From an uncultured Geobacter sp. (GTDB lineage Bacteria; Desulfobacterota; Desulfuromonadia; Geobacterales; CAIOGM01), in contig CAIUWK010000053.1 of assembly GCA_903902855.1 (NCBI GenBank), positions 1 through 64,000 of the forward strand: 64,000 nt of DNA, in the 5' to 3' direction. Below are positions 37,853 through 47,607 of the stretch, piece by piece. The notes under the pieces were generated by a model. It made no database searches. It saw only the letters and a list, made by a program, of their open reading frames with translations, and was not told where the DNA came from. A program made the position numbers and the translations under genes. Every line of letters starts with the position of its first letter. Positions within the stretch are counted from its first letter, which is position 1.

Positions 37853-39067
37853 TCATTCGTCGCCATCACCCTCGGATTCGCGAGGGCGTCCCCCCCGTGA
37901 CCCGGAAGAGCTCTGCCGCCGGGAGGAACTGTGACTGCGGGAAGAACCATGTGAGCGGGAGGAACTCCGTTGGTGCGACGTGCCGCCGGACCCGGATGAG
38001 TCCTTGGGAGTCGTTGATGTACGGGAACCTCTCCGCTTTCTGTTGGCATTTTTTTTCAGATTTCTGAACCCTGCACCCACAAAATGCCAGGACAGCTTCA
38101 CGAACAGGGCGCAGAGAAGAAAGAGTCCCCCTATCACCCCTAACTTCAGCAGCATTCTGGACAAGGAACCTTGCTCCGGAGGAAGATCATATTTTTTTGA
38201 CTCTTTCGTTTCCCCCTTGCTCTTTTTGGCCCCTTCCACCCCGGCCTGATACTCCCCCGGATGACGCTGCCGGTACCCCTTCTCGGCAAGACCAAGGGCA
38301 ACCTGCTGAGCTTCGGGGGATACCACCAACTCTCCCGCGTAGGTATCCATTCTGGAGTTGTTCGTCACGGAGAGGAGCTGATAGGCGTCATTAATGACCG
38401 CTTCTTCTGCAGAATTGGCGGTAACGGTCCGGTTGCCGAGAATCTTTTCGGAGTCGGTTTTCATGACTTCGATATCTACCTTGGTAAAAACCGACTGCCC
38501 CGGATTTTCCTTGTTGACGATGCCGCCGATGGAGTTCGTGCCGTTACTGCAGACAAACTGTCCCTGCCTGAGGAAGTAATTGACACTGATCCTCCCCACC
38601 TCTTCAATCCGGTCCACCACGAACTTGTCGCTGAAATGCGCCCGCATCTTGTCGGGAAGCACCACCGTCCCCATAACACCGTTGAAGGTCGATCCTGGGA
38701 ACTTGTCCGCCAACTTCTGGGTAAAGTATGATCTCATGCGTGCCGGATCATCGGGAATGGCGGCTGCAGTCTGGGTATAAATGTCTCTCAACGCCTTCTC
38801 GGTATCACGGGCGGTCTGTTCCAGCTTAAGCCAGTACTGGACCGTGAGGGTGTACCCATTGGAAGAGACACCGGAGAGAGCCGGCGCAGCGCTGCCGGCA
38901 GAGGCGGTAACGCCGGAGGCTGTTAAATCCGAGGGAGGGGCCGGGGCGGCAGAGATAACGGAAGCTGTCAGAAGCGCCCCCGCGCAGAGCGCCGGAATGA
39001 ACAGACGACCAGGCAGGCGACCTCTCCTGTTCGGAGTGAGCAGGGGGAGGAGATTCTTTCTATTCAT
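37853..39067 (-). CDS. Hypothetical membrane protein with Ser/Arg-rich tail
   Basis: The 404-residue protein is not recognised. It has an N-terminal signal or membrane segment (LFIPALCAGALLTASVISAA), an extracytoplasmic domain of about 230 residues with no known motif, one membrane helix (LLKLGVIGGLFLLCALFVKL, about 325-345), a basic stop-transfer stretch, and a final 60 residues composed mainly of Ser, Arg, His and Gly (SSSRSHGSSRSHSSSRRQSS). Topology would place the basic tail in the cytoplasm. I chose the ATG at 39067 (GGAGG 10 bases upstream); an upstream ATG at 39097 is possible. It is monocistronic with its own terminator. Confidence 0.75.
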   Translation of the reverse strand: MNRKNLLPLLTPNRRGRLPGRLFIPALCAGALLTASVISAAPAPPSDLTASGVTASAGSAAPALSGVSSNGYTLTVQYWLKLEQTARDTEKALRDIYTQTAAAIPDDPARMRSYFTQKLADKFPGSTFNGVMGTVVLPDKMRAHFSDKFVVDRIEEVGRISVNYFLRQGQFVCSNGTNSIGGIVNKENPGQSVFTKVDIEVMKTDSEKILGNRTVTANSAEEAVINDAYQLLSVTNNSRMDTYAGELVVSPEAQQVALGLAEKGYRQRHPGEYQAGVEGAKKSKGETKESKKYDLPPEQGSLSRMLLKLGVIGGLFLLCALFVKLSWHFVGAGFRNLKKNANRKRRGSRTSTTPKDSSGSGGTSHQRSSSRSHGSSRSHSSSRRQSSSGSRGGRPRESEGDGDE

Positions 39068-39185
39068 ACTGAGGAGTACCTCCACGACATGTTTCATTCG
39101 GCACCGACGACCTCTATTCTTAAGTGTGACTTCATATCACAGCTTGCGGACAGGTACCAGAAAAATATCTTCCGAGATACAGACA

Positions 39186-39225
39186 AAAGAACGGCGCTCG
39201 GGAATTTCCCGAAGCGCCGCTCTTT
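39186..39225 (-). terminator. Terminator downstream of ferredoxin gene
   Basis: The hairpin AAAGAACGGCGCT/AAGCGCCGCTCTTT with a CGGGAATTTCCCG inner part, read on the minus strand, ends in a TTCTTTT run just after the ferredoxin stop. Confidence 0.8.
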
Positions 39226-39252
39226 CTGTTCTTACTGCTTGAGGCGGATTGA

Positions 39253-39423
39253 TTACCCTGCGCAGATTGCGCTTACCGGACAGGTATCCACACAGGCGCC
39301 GCAGTCGATGCAAGTATCGCCGTCAATGGCGCGCTTGTCACCCGCTTCGCTGATTGCGTTCACCGGACAGGAATCATCACACGCACCGCAGTTGATGCAT
39401 TCATCAGAAATCTTGTGAGCCAA
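39253..39423 (-). CDS. 2[4Fe-4S] ferredoxin
   Basis: This 56-residue gene starts at a TTG with an excellent AAGGAGGTG site 6 bases upstream. It encodes MAHKISDECINCGACDDSCP followed by a second CIDCGACVDTCP half, so both CxxCxxCxxxCP clusters of a clostridial-type two-cluster ferredoxin are intact. It is a soluble low-potential electron carrier for reactions such as pyruvate oxidation. It sits alone between the hypothetical membrane protein and ackA and has its own terminator. Confidence 0.95.
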   Translation of the reverse strand: MAHKISDECINCGACDDSCPVNAISEAGDKRAIDGDTCIDCGACVDTCPVSAICAG

Positions 39424-39665
39424 AGTATTCACCTCCTTTTCACTATTTTACTTCCCAATAACCGGCCATCAAATTAGCACACAATCCGGGATATGTCCAG
39501 AAGAAGGTTTTGACGGAAACTCCGCAAAGGGACACAAAAGATGTTGAATTCGGTGCAACTCTATTGTATATGTAAAAAACAGTTTTATTTTTCAGTATCG
39601 CCCAACCCCTCTTTTTACTGAGACAAAATATTCTTCACCCAGCTTGAATTTAAGGGAGGATTTGC

Positions 39666-40931
39666 ATGGATATTCTAGCACTCAACTGCGGCAGCTCGTC
39701 GGTCAAGTATCAACTGTTCGACTGGGATAAAATGGAAGTAATCGCCAAGGGGATGGTGGAACGAGTCATCATTGGTGACTCGTTCATCATCCATGAAGTA
39801 CCCGGCCGAGAAACCCACCGCGAAGAGTCGGAGTGTCCGGACCATCAGGTTGCCATCAACCTGATTATCAAGACCCTTACCAGTGAAGCCCACGGTGTAC
39901 TGAGTGATATCAACAACATATCAGCGGTGGGGCACAGGGTTGTCCATGGCGGCGAGAAGTTCACCTGTTCGGTGCTCATCGACGAACAGGTGCTGGACGC
40001 GGTGAAAGAGGTTCAGCATCTGGCTCCTCTCCACAACCCCCCTAACATCGCCGGTATCGAGGCGGCCCAGGCGCTCCTCCCCCATGTCCCCCATGTGGCG
40101 ATCTTCGACACGGCGTTTCACCAGACCATGCCGGAACATGCCTATCTCTACCCGCTCCCCTACGACTGGTATGAAAACTTCGGAGTCCGGAGATACGGCT
40201 TTCACGGCACCTCCCATCTCTACGTCTCCAAGCGGGCAGCGGTACTCCTGGGGAAGCCGGCCTCGGAGTGTAACATCGTCACCATGCATATCGGCAACGG
40301 TGTATCCCATGCCGCCATCAAAAACGGAATCTCCGTGGATACCAGTATGGGACTCACCCCATTGGAAGGGGCGGTCATGGGAACCCGTTGCGGCGATATC
40401 GATCCGGCCATCCCGGCCTTCATGATGCAGAAGGAAAATCTCTCCGCCAAGGAGATCGACAGTATCCTCAACAAGAAGAGCGGGGTTCTGGGGATAACCG
40501 GACGTTTCACCGACCGGCGGGACGTCATCGAACATGCCGACAAGGGTGATCGGCTCTGCAAATTGGCGCTGGATATCGAGGCATACCGGCTCAAGAAATA
40601 CATCGGCTCCTACATGGCGGCTGTCGGCCGACTGGATGCGGTGGTCTTCACCGCCGGAGTCGGCGAGATGGGGTGGCCCATCCGGGAGCGGGCCATCGAA
40701 GGGTTGGAGCAGCTGGGTATCCACCTGGACAAGGAACGGAACAAAGGGGCCATGACCCGTAAACGGGAAACCCTCATCACCACCGACGACTCCCCGGTGA
40801 AGGTCTACGTCATCCCCACCGACGAGGAGCTTGTCTTTACCGAAGACGTGGTGGCCATCCTCAACGGCACCTACACCGACCATATGCAGTTCGAATACAC
40901 CTTTGCCAGAGCGGATTTCGTCCGAAAGTAG
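39666..40931 (+). CDS. ackA: Acetate kinase
   Basis: The 421-residue enzyme converts acetate and ATP to acetyl phosphate and ADP, reversibly. It shows the ASKHA family signatures: LNCGSSSVKYQLF at the N-terminus, GHRVVHGGEKF, FDTAFHQTMPEHAYLYPLP, RRYGFHGTSH, and the C-terminal VVFTAGVGEMG. A GGGAGGA site precedes the ATG and a terminator follows. No phosphotransacetylase gene is adjacent, so it is probably a single-gene transcript. Confidence 0.97.
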   Translation: MDILALNCGSSSVKYQLFDWDKMEVIAKGMVERVIIGDSFIIHEVPGRETHREESECPDHQVAINLIIKTLTSEAHGVLSDINNISAVGHRVVHGGEKFTCSVLIDEQVLDAVKEVQHLAPLHNPPNIAGIEAAQALLPHVPHVAIFDTAFHQTMPEHAYLYPLPYDWYENFGVRRYGFHGTSHLYVSKRAAVLLGKPASECNIVTMHIGNGVSHAAIKNGISVDTSMGLTPLEGAVMGTRCGDIDPAIPAFMMQKENLSAKEIDSILNKKSGVLGITGRFTDRRDVIEHADKGDRLCKLALDIEAYRLKKYIGSYMAAVGRLDAVVFTAGVGEMGWPIRERAIEGLEQLGIHLDKERNKGAMTRKRETLITTDDSPVKVYVIPTDEELVFTEDVVAILNGTYTDHMQFEYTFARADFVRK

Positions 40932-40956
40932 CGAGGAGAGCCAACAGAAACGAACC

Positions 40957-40990
40957 AAGGCCGGCGGAGAACTCCCGTCGGCCTTTTCTT
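40957..40990 (+). terminator. Terminator downstream of ackA
   Basis: A hairpin of AAGGCCGGCGG and CCCGTCGGCCTT arms ends in TTTTCTTCTT. Confidence 0.85.
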
Positions 40991-41232
40991 CTTGTGGTTC
41001 CTTTCACCATTGATACCCTCGCAAAACATGACGTACACACCGATCCGGTGAAAGGTTGTATCGCTGTAACCACCTTATTTTGTTTGGTTGTAACTATTCA
41101 GCTCAATGCAGATGCGCGGCTATCGTAACCCCTCCTGACCTCCCCTTAACCCAAGGGGAGGAACGCTTCGTTCGTGGTTTTCGGTAAATTGAGACAATAA
41201 ATTTGCCCTGCACGTCTCCGCGTGCTACTGCT
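40991..41232. other. Intergenic region with palindromic repeat
   Basis: Between the ackA terminator and the mscS stop there is no gene. It contains a likely dispersed repeat at 41128-41165, CCCCTCCTGACCTCCCCTTA followed by an arm CAAGGGGAGGAAC that pairs with CTCCCCTT, and a small GCACG/CGTGC inverted repeat at 41209-41225 that could end mscS transcription. Confidence 0.5.
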
Positions 41233-42918
41233 TTATTCAGGTTCACCTTTCACTCGAAAGTGCGGCGGAGTGTAGTCGGCCGGCCGGCTTGCCGGGGGGA
41301 TTGTGGTCGTGTTCCCGTCCCGAAGCTGAGCATAATGGGGAGACATGATCTCCACCCCTGCTCCGTTGAACTTCTCCTGGATATTCTGGTGCAGTTCCGA
41401 ACAGATGGCTTCCATCAGCTCCGGCTGATCGGTGTAGGCGTTGATCTCGTAGGCCACGTAAAAATCGTTGAGTGCCGTCTGCAGGACGAAGGGGGATGGC
41501 TCCGGAAGGAGACGCGTTGTTGACCTGGCCGCGGCAATAAGGAGTTCATGAACGGTGCGCCAAGGGACATCATAGCCGATGGTGACGCCGGTGTTAAGAA
41601 TCAACCCCTGCTCACGGGCCAGCAGGCTGTAATTGATGATGTGCGCTCCCAGGATCAGGGCGTTGGGTATCGTAATCTTCACGTTCTTGACGGTCCTGAT
41701 CCGGGTAACGAGAAGGTTCTTCTCCACGACGAAACCGGCCGTATCGGCAATCTTCACCCGGTCCCCCAGAAGAAAGGGGCGCATGTAGGTCAGGATGACA
41801 CCGGCGACCATGTTGCCGATGGCCGAGGTGGAACCCAGGGAAAAGAGGACGCCGATAAAGAGTGATACCCCCTTGAAGGCTGGGGAGTCGGAACCGGGAA
41901 TATAGGGGAAGGCGACCACTGCGGCAAAGGCGATGACCAGAAACCGGACGATCTTGTAGGTCGGCTCGGCCCAGTCCCGATGAAATTCGGGGAGTTCGAT
42001 GACCCCCTGCTCAACCTCCCGGAAGAGAAACCGGATGAATCTGAGAAGATACGAGGTGACGGCGACGAGCACCGCGATGAAGAAGAGTTTCGGGATATAC
42101 CCGACCAGGGCGTGCCACATGGTGGAGAGGGGGGCGAGGATCAGATCCAGAACCTGAAGCGCGAAGCCGTGGGTCCAGGGGAAGAGGGCGAGGACCGTTT
42201 GCAGATACAGGATGAGAAGAAACCCCACGGCAATCAGCCGCACCCCCTTCACCCCCCCAAAAAACAGCCCCCTCAAGTATTCCGGTCTGATGATATTGTA
42301 CGAAAAGAGCCTGAATCCCAACCCCTTAACCAGCCAGAGATCAGCCAGCAGGACCAGACGGCGGCAGAACCTGAAGAGCCCCCAGAGCAGCAGTACCAAC
42401 AACCCCGTGGCACCGAGGGCATAGAGCCCGCTCCGGATCAGCTTGCGGGGACTATAGGCGTCCCGGCCGGCAATAACGGCGTTGCGTACGGCAACGGAGT
42501 ACTCCCGGGCCAACTCCCGGCGACTCTTCCCCGCAGCTGTGGCGTCCTGTGTCGTGACCGCCATGACCAGGGTATCCCCTGCCAGAATATCCGAGGTAAA
42601 CTCACTCTCCACCACCGTCAAGGAATCGGGATTGAAGGAAGGGTTCAGTGCCAGCCACCCTATCCGCCGGTTGATCATCTCCGCCCGTTTTTGCGGCTCC
42701 ATGGAGAAGGCCCGTTCCCGGAGGGTAAAGAGGGTCGCGCCATTGAACAGCACCGGCGCCGCCTCCGGTTTGCCGTTGTTGCCGGGTACCCCGGCGGAAA
42801 CCGCAGGAGCAGGATTTTCCGGCGGAACGGCTGCCGGGGAGTGAACCGGAACAGTTACGAAAAGCAGGAATAGGGCACCCGGCAGGGAGGGGAAACAGCG
42901 AAACACCGACATTCTCAT
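41233..42918 (-). CDS. MscS-family mechanosensitive ion channel
   Basis: The 561-residue membrane protein has a signal peptide, a periplasmic N-terminal region (about 30-165), then several membrane helices (about 165-370). The MscS core follows, with the pore-lining TM3 and beta domain (GVSLFIGVLFSLGSTSAIGNMVAGVILTYM, PFLLGDRVKIADTAGFV, VTRIRTVKNVKITIPNALIL). It opens on membrane tension to release solutes during osmotic down-shock. It is larger than E. coli MscS, in the YbdG/MscM-like size range. The ATG at 42918 has AAGGAG at 5 bases. Single gene. Confidence 0.92.
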   Translation of the reverse strand: MRMSVFRCFPSLPGALFLLFVTVPVHSPAAVPPENPAPAVSAGVPGNNGKPEAAPVLFNGATLFTLRERAFSMEPQKRAEMINRRIGWLALNPSFNPDSLTVVESEFTSDILAGDTLVMAVTTQDATAAGKSRRELAREYSVAVRNAVIAGRDAYSPRKLIRSGLYALGATGLLVLLLWGLFRFCRRLVLLADLWLVKGLGFRLFSYNIIRPEYLRGLFFGGVKGVRLIAVGFLLILYLQTVLALFPWTHGFALQVLDLILAPLSTMWHALVGYIPKLFFIAVLVAVTSYLLRFIRFLFREVEQGVIELPEFHRDWAEPTYKIVRFLVIAFAAVVAFPYIPGSDSPAFKGVSLFIGVLFSLGSTSAIGNMVAGVILTYMRPFLLGDRVKIADTAGFVVEKNLLVTRIRTVKNVKITIPNALILGAHIINYSLLAREQGLILNTGVTIGYDVPWRTVHELLIAAARSTTRLLPEPSPFVLQTALNDFYVAYEINAYTDQPELMEAICSELHQNIQEKFNGAGVEIMSPHYAQLRDGNTTTIPPASRPADYTPPHFRVKGEPE

Positions 42919-43306
42919 CAACGCTCCTTATTCAATTGATAATTGACAATTCACAGGTGACTGCCGTCGATTGTCCTTTATCCTTTGTCCTTTATCCACT
43001 GTCAATTGTCAATTGTCCATTGCTTGTCAATTTTGCCTCGCCATTCTACCCGCTCTTGCTTTCATCCGCAACAGGGAGCTGCACAGATTTTAGCGTCTTT
43101 TCCCTATCTTATTTACTCTAGCTGTAATCGCTTTAAACAATAGTGAAATTAACCAATTAGCAAAATAAAAAGTTGTCTTATCACCGGCAATATGCCAGTA
43201 TATGCAGCCTTTCATGGAACTTTTCAACCTCTGCAATCCGGATATTCATCGTTCATCATAGTTCGTTCACCCATCACGGTTACACCACTACAGAGGAGGA
43301 TACGCA
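42919..43306. other. Divergent mscS/ppdK intergenic region with simple repeats
   Basis: This 388-base region carries no convincing gene. It contains AATTGACAATT and TGTCAATTGTCAATTG repeats (around 42930-42955 and 42995-43035) in inverted arrangement and a TCCTTTATCCTTTGTCCTTT tract, both of simple dispersed-repeat character. The part from 43080 to 43300 is AT-rich and probably holds the ppdK promoter. An AGGAGG site lies before the ppdK start. Confidence 0.55.
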
Positions 43307-45985
43307 ATGGCAGTCAAGTATGTCTACTTCTTCGGCGACGGCAAGGCAGAGGGGAAGGCGGAGATGAAGAATCTTCTCGGCGGCAAGGGGGCCAACCTGG
43401 CAGAGATGACCAGTATCGCTCTTCCGGTGCCGGCGGGCTTTACCCTCACCACCGAGGTCTGTACTGAGTACTACAGGAACAACCAGGCCTATCCCGTCGG
43501 GCTCAAGGAAGAGGTGGCTGCCAACCTGAAGATGGTTGAGGAGCTCATGGGAAAAAAATTCGGAGACCCGCAGAACCCCCTCCTCGTCTCGGTCCGCTCC
43601 GGCGCCCGCGCCTCCATGCCGGGGATGATGGACACCATCCTCAACCTGGGGCTCAATGACATCACTGTTCAGGGGATCATCGCCCAGAGCGGCGACGAGC
43701 GTTTCGCCTATGACGCCTACCGCCGCTTTGTCCAGATGTACTCCGACGTGGTCATGGGGATGGACAAGCATGAACTGGAGCACCTTCTGGAACGGCGCAA
43801 GGAGCAAAAAGGGGTCCAACTGGACACCGACCTCACCGCCGCCGACTGGAAAGAGCTGGTGACCGAGTTCAAGGAGGCTGTCAACGAAGCCCTGGGGGTG
43901 GCGTTCCCGGAAGAGCCCCATGAGCAGCTCTGGGGGGCCATCGGCGCGGTCTTCGGCTCCTGGATGAACCAGCGGGCCATCACCTACCGAAGGCTCAACA
44001 ATATCCCGGCCCAGTGGGGGACCGCCGTGAATGTCCAGTCCATGGTCTTCGGCAACATGGGGAACGACTGCGCCACCGGCGTCGCCTTCACCCGTGACCC
44101 TTCCACCGGTGAAGACTACTTTTACGGCGAATACCTGGTCAATGCCCAGGGGGAAGATGTGGTGGCCGGTATCCGGACCCCCCAGCCCATCAACAAGGCC
44201 AAACAGAAGCCGGGGGATCTCCCGGCCATGGAAGATGTCCTCCCCGACTGTTACACCCAGCTGGCTACCATCCGCACCGTGCTGGAAAATCATTACCAGG
44301 ACATGCAGGACATCGAGTTCACCATCGAGAAGGGTAAGCTCTATATGCTGCAGACCCGCAGCGGGAAGCGAACCGCCAAGGCTGCCATCAAGATCGCCGT
44401 GGACATGGTGAAAGAAGGGCTCATCGACGAGAGGACCGCCGTGCAAAGGGTAGCCCCCTCCCAACTGGACCAGATCCTTCACCCCTCCCTGGACCCCAAA
44501 GCCAAGAAGACGGTCATCGCCAAGGGGCTTCCCGCCTCCCCCGGCGCGGCCTCCGGCGAGGTGGTCTTCACCGCCGACGAGGCGGAGATCGCCGCTGCCA
44601 AGGGGCGCAAGGTGATCCTGGTCCGGGTGGAGACCAGTCCCGAGGATATCCACGGCATGCACGCCGCACAGGGGATTCTCACGGCCCGGGGAGGGATGAC
44701 CTCCCATGCCGCCGTGGTGGCCCGGGGGATGGGAAAATGTTGCGTGGCCGGCTGCGGCGATATTCAGGTGGATTACAAGAGCGAGCAGTTCGTTGCCAGA
44801 AACGGTGTGGTGGTGAAGCTGGGGGATATCATCACCCTGGACGGCACCAGCGGCGAGGTGATGCTGGGTGAGGTTCCCACGGTCTCGGCCCAGCTCAGCG
44901 GCGACTTCGCCACTCTCATGACCTTTGTAGACAAGTTCCGCCGTCTCAAGGTCCGGACCAACGCCGACACCCCCCATGACGCCAAGGTGGCGCGGGAGTT
45001 CGGGGCTGAAGGGATCGGCCTCTGTCGCACCGAGCATATGTTCTTCGAGGCGGATCGCATCGCCGCCGTGCGGGAGATGATCCTTTCAGAAGATCTGGAG
45101 GGACGCCTGAAGGCACTGGCCAAGATCCTCCCCATGCAGAAAGGGGATTTTTTGGGAATCTTCCGCGAGATGAAGGGGCTTCCGGTCACCATTCGGCTCC
45201 TGGACCCGCCGCTGCACGAATTCCTCCCCCAGGAGCAGAAGGATATCGAGGCTCTGGCCGAGACCATGAAGGTCTCGGAGCGGCAGATCCGGCAGAAGAT
45301 CGACTTCCTGCACGAATTCAACCCCATGCTGGGGCACCGGGGATGCCGTCTGGGGATCACGTTTCCCGAAATCTACGACATGCAGGTGCAGGCCATCATG
45401 GAGGCTGCCTGCGAGCTGGTGAAGGACGAAGGGTACTCCATTGTCCCCGAGATCATGATCCCGCTGGTGGCCACCGTGAAGGAACTGGCGCTTCTCAAGG
45501 CCAACGCCGTGAAGGTCTGCGATGAAATCATCGCCCGCTACGGCGTCAAGGTGGAGTACCTCATCGGCACCATGATCGAGCTTCCCCGTGCCGCGCTCAC
45601 CGCCGACAAGATCGCCGAGGAGGCGGAGTTCTTCTCCTTCGGCACCAACGACCTGACCCAGACGACCTTCGGCCTCTCCCGGGACGACGCCGGCAAGTTC
45701 CTCCCCTTCTATGTGGACAACGGGATTCTCCCCGAAGACCCCTTCGTCTCCATCGACAAGGAGGGGGTCGGCCTCCTGGTGAAGCTGGGGTGCGAGAAAG
45801 GGCGGACCGCCCGGCCGAGCATCAAGCTGGGGATCTGCGGCGAGCATGGTGGAGATCCGGCCTCGGTGATCTTCTGCCACCAGGTGGGGCTGGACTACGT
45901 CTCATGCTCACCCTTCCGGGTACCCATCGCCCGCCTGGCCGCGGCCCACGCCGCCCTGGGGGAAAGCATCGATATGACAAAATAG
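43307..45985 (+). CDS. ppdK: Pyruvate, phosphate dikinase
   Basis: The 892-residue cytoplasmic enzyme interconverts pyruvate, ATP and phosphate with phosphoenolpyruvate, AMP and pyrophosphate. The N-terminal ATP-grasp domain ([25 protein letters not shown] region, [19 protein letters not shown]) is followed by the swivelling phosphohistidine domain ([21 protein letters not shown], catalytic His) and the C-terminal TIM-barrel ([33 protein letters not shown] with the catalytic Cys). Length is normal. In a lactate/acetate-using anaerobe it would feed pyruvate into gluconeogenesis. Confidence 0.98.
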   Translation: MAVKYVYFFGDGKAEGKAEMKNLLGGKGANLAEMTSIALPVPAGFTLTTEVCTEYYRNNQAYPVGLKEEVAANLKMVEELMGKKFGDPQNPLLVSVRSGARASMPGMMDTILNLGLNDITVQGIIAQSGDERFAYDAYRRFVQMYSDVVMGMDKHELEHLLERRKEQKGVQLDTDLTAADWKELVTEFKEAVNEALGVAFPEEPHEQLWGAIGAVFGSWMNQRAITYRRLNNIPAQWGTAVNVQSMVFGNMGNDCATGVAFTRDPSTGEDYFYGEYLVNAQGEDVVAGIRTPQPINKAKQKPGDLPAMEDVLPDCYTQLATIRTVLENHYQDMQDIEFTIEKGKLYMLQTRSGKRTAKAAIKIAVDMVKEGLIDERTAVQRVAPSQLDQILHPSLDPKAKKTVIAKGLPASPGAASGEVVFTADEAEIAAAKGRKVILVRVETSPEDIHGMHAAQGILTARGGMTSHAAVVARGMGKCCVAGCGDIQVDYKSEQFVARNGVVVKLGDIITLDGTSGEVMLGEVPTVSAQLSGDFATLMTFVDKFRRLKVRTNADTPHDAKVAREFGAEGIGLCRTEHMFFEADRIAAVREMILSEDLEGRLKALAKILPMQKGDFLGIFREMKGLPVTIRLLDPPLHEFLPQEQKDIEALAETMKVSERQIRQKIDFLHEFNPMLGHRGCRLGITFPEIYDMQVQAIMEAACELVKDEGYSIVPEIMIPLVATVKELALLKANAVKVCDEIIARYGVKVEYLIGTMIELPRAALTADKIAEEAEFFSFGTNDLTQTTFGLSRDDAGKFLPFYVDNGILPEDPFVSIDKEGVGLLVKLGCEKGRTARPSIKLGICGEHGGDPASVIFCHQVGLDYVSCSPFRVPIARLAAAHAALGESIDMTK

Positions 45986-45995
45986 ATTTAATTGA

Positions 45996-46024
45996 TTGAC
46001 ATTGTCGGAACAACCCTGTAGGGT
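45996..46024 (+). promoter_or_regulatory. Putative promoter of the cold-shock gene
   Basis: TTGACA (45996-46001), a 17-base spacer and TAGGGT (46019-46024) stand 60 bases before the csp start. The leader contains an AGGAGA ribosome site. Confidence 0.6.
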
Positions 46025-46085
46025 ATCCTCATTCCGCGGATGATCCCGGATAACCACACAAAGAAGTATCAGGAGAAAGAGTCAC

Positions 46086-46286
46086 ATGGCAAACGGAACA
46101 GTAAAATGGTTTAATGACAGTAAGGGGTTTGGTTTTCTTGAGCAGGAGAATGGCGACGACGTATTCTGCCACTTCTCCGCAATCGCAGGCGACGGTTTCA
46201 AATCCCTTGCTGAAGGCGATAGAGTTACGTTTGATGTAGTTAAGGGTCCGAAAGGGCTTCAAGCCGCGAATGTAACCAGAATTTAA
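46086..46286 (+). CDS. Cold-shock protein, CspA family
   Basis: The 66-residue OB-fold nucleic-acid-binding protein has the RNP motifs KGFGFLEQ and VFCHFSAI, with [17 protein letters not shown] at the N-terminus. It acts as an RNA chaperone. It lies alone with a -35/-10 promoter upstream and two hairpins downstream, the second a standard terminator. Confidence 0.96.
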   Translation: MANGTVKWFNDSKGFGFLEQENGDDVFCHFSAIAGDGFKSLAEGDRVTFDVVKGPKGLQAANVTRI

Positions 46287-46338
46287 TCACCAGCTTCTGG
46301 TGATTACTAAAAGCCCCGGAGAAATCCGGGGCTTTTTT
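46285..46338 (+). terminator. Paired hairpins terminating the cold-shock gene
   Basis: AATCACCAG-CTT-CTGGTGATT (46285-46305) overlaps the stop codon. The strong AAAAGCCCCGGA/TCCGGGGCTTTTTT hairpin (46309-46338) follows and is the terminator proper. Confidence 0.88.
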
Positions 46339-46465
46339 GCGTCCGGAAGAATCCTGTTTACAGCTTATTAAAATTGTAGTAATGTGTGCGCCGTCACACT
46401 TTTACTGCAAACCCTTCCCGTCATCACCTCTGAAAACATCACCAGGTAGTACTATTGTGGAGAAT

Positions 46466-47575
46466 ATGATGAGCAGTTGCGCAGTACAGTCAAGAATTCT
46501 TATCGTGGATGATGACCCTGCCAACATCAGGATCCTCAATGAAATGCTGGCGGAAAAGCATGAGGTCTTCGCCACGACGGAAGGTCACCGGGCCCTCACC
46601 ATGGCGGAGCAGCTTCGCCCTGACCTGATCCTGCTTGATGTCATCATGCCCGAGATGGCGGGTGAAGAGGTCTGCCGGAAACTCAAGGAGAACAGCGCCA
46701 CCAGTGATATCCCGGTGATTTTTCTCACCAGCTGCACTGACCCTGAACGTGTCCTGAGCGGCTTCAACCTGGGTGCGGTGGACTACGTCACCAAACCGTT
46801 CTGGCCGCCGGAACTGCTGGCCCGGGTCGTCACCCACATCCAGCTCCGCCAGGCCCGGCAGGAAATCGCCCGAAAGAATGCCGAACTCCAGGAGCAGCAG
46901 GGTCTGTTTCTGCATATGATCCCCCACGATCTGCGCACCACTCTGGCCATTATCCGGGGGTACGCCGAACGGATACTCCGGCAAAAGCAGGAGCAGCAGG
47001 ACGGATGCGGATCATGCGCCGAGCAGGTCAGGGAAATTCTGAAGGGGTGCGACCGTCAAAAGGCTCTCATCACCGACCTCATCGATGTGGCACGCCTCAG
47101 AGCACAACAGTACCCTTTACACAAAATTCCCATAACCGTCGGCTACCTGGTTACCGCGGTCATGCAGCATGCGGGGAGCATCCTCGACCCCCTTCGGTTC
47201 AGGGTAGAGGTATCCGATGATCTCCCCGAGGTACTCGTCGACGAACGGTGCATGGATCGGGTTCTCCTCAATCTCCTGACCAATGCTCAGAAATACTCCC
47301 CTCCGGAGAGTCTCATCGTCATCCGGGCCTGGCAAGATCGAGGCTCGATCATCGTTGCGGTCTGCGACCAGGGAGCGGAGATCGCCCCGGAGAACCTGGA
47401 CAAGATCTTTGTCCCCTACTATCGAGCCTATCAGGAAGGGACCACCGAAGGGGAAGGGCTGGGGCTCTATATCGCCAAGCTGCTGGTAGAGGCCCACAAT
47501 GGTCATATCTGGGTGTCACGGGAAGAGGGACGGGAAAACCGGTTCTGCTTCACCCTTCCCTTGACGGGACAGTGA
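46466..47575 (+). CDS. Response regulator-histidine kinase
   Basis: The 369-residue protein has an N-terminal receiver domain (ILIVDDDPANIRILNEML, phosphoacceptor Asp in LILLDVIMPEM at about residue 55, Lys in DYVTKPFWP). A linker helix leads to a HisKA-like segment (HMIPHDLRTTLAIIRGYAER, about 150) and a HATPase domain (DRVLLNLLTNAQKYSPPES, EGLGLYIAKLLVEAHNGHIW). No membrane segment is present, so it is cytoplasmic. Two adjacent ATG codons fit; the one at 46469 has better spacing from GGAG. The hybrid kinase starts 32 bases downstream, so they probably act in one phosphorelay. Confidence 0.92.
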   Translation: MMSSCAVQSRILIVDDDPANIRILNEMLAEKHEVFATTEGHRALTMAEQLRPDLILLDVIMPEMAGEEVCRKLKENSATSDIPVIFLTSCTDPERVLSGFNLGAVDYVTKPFWPPELLARVVTHIQLRQARQEIARKNAELQEQQGLFLHMIPHDLRTTLAIIRGYAERILRQKQEQQDGCGSCAEQVREILKGCDRQKALITDLIDVARLRAQQYPLHKIPITVGYLVTAVMQHAGSILDPLRFRVEVSDDLPEVLVDERCMDRVLLNLLTNAQKYSPPESLIVIRAWQDRGSIIVAVCDQGAEIAPENLDKIFVPYYRAYQEGTTEGEGLGLYIAKLLVEAHNGHIWVSREEGRENRFCFTLPLTGQ

Positions 47576-47607
47576 TTCGTGCCGGCTCCCACTCTGAGGA
47601 TTACGAA

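Noticed and set aside
43280-45037. A 585-codon minus-strand open frame opposite ppdK
   Set aside because: Antisense shadow of a highly conserved gene, with no recognisable domain.
47248-47607. Possible N-terminal extension of the hybrid kinase overlapping the upstream kinase
   Set aside because: The overlap lies in the other gene's HATPase domain in a different frame; the GTG at 47608 has a good ribosome site.
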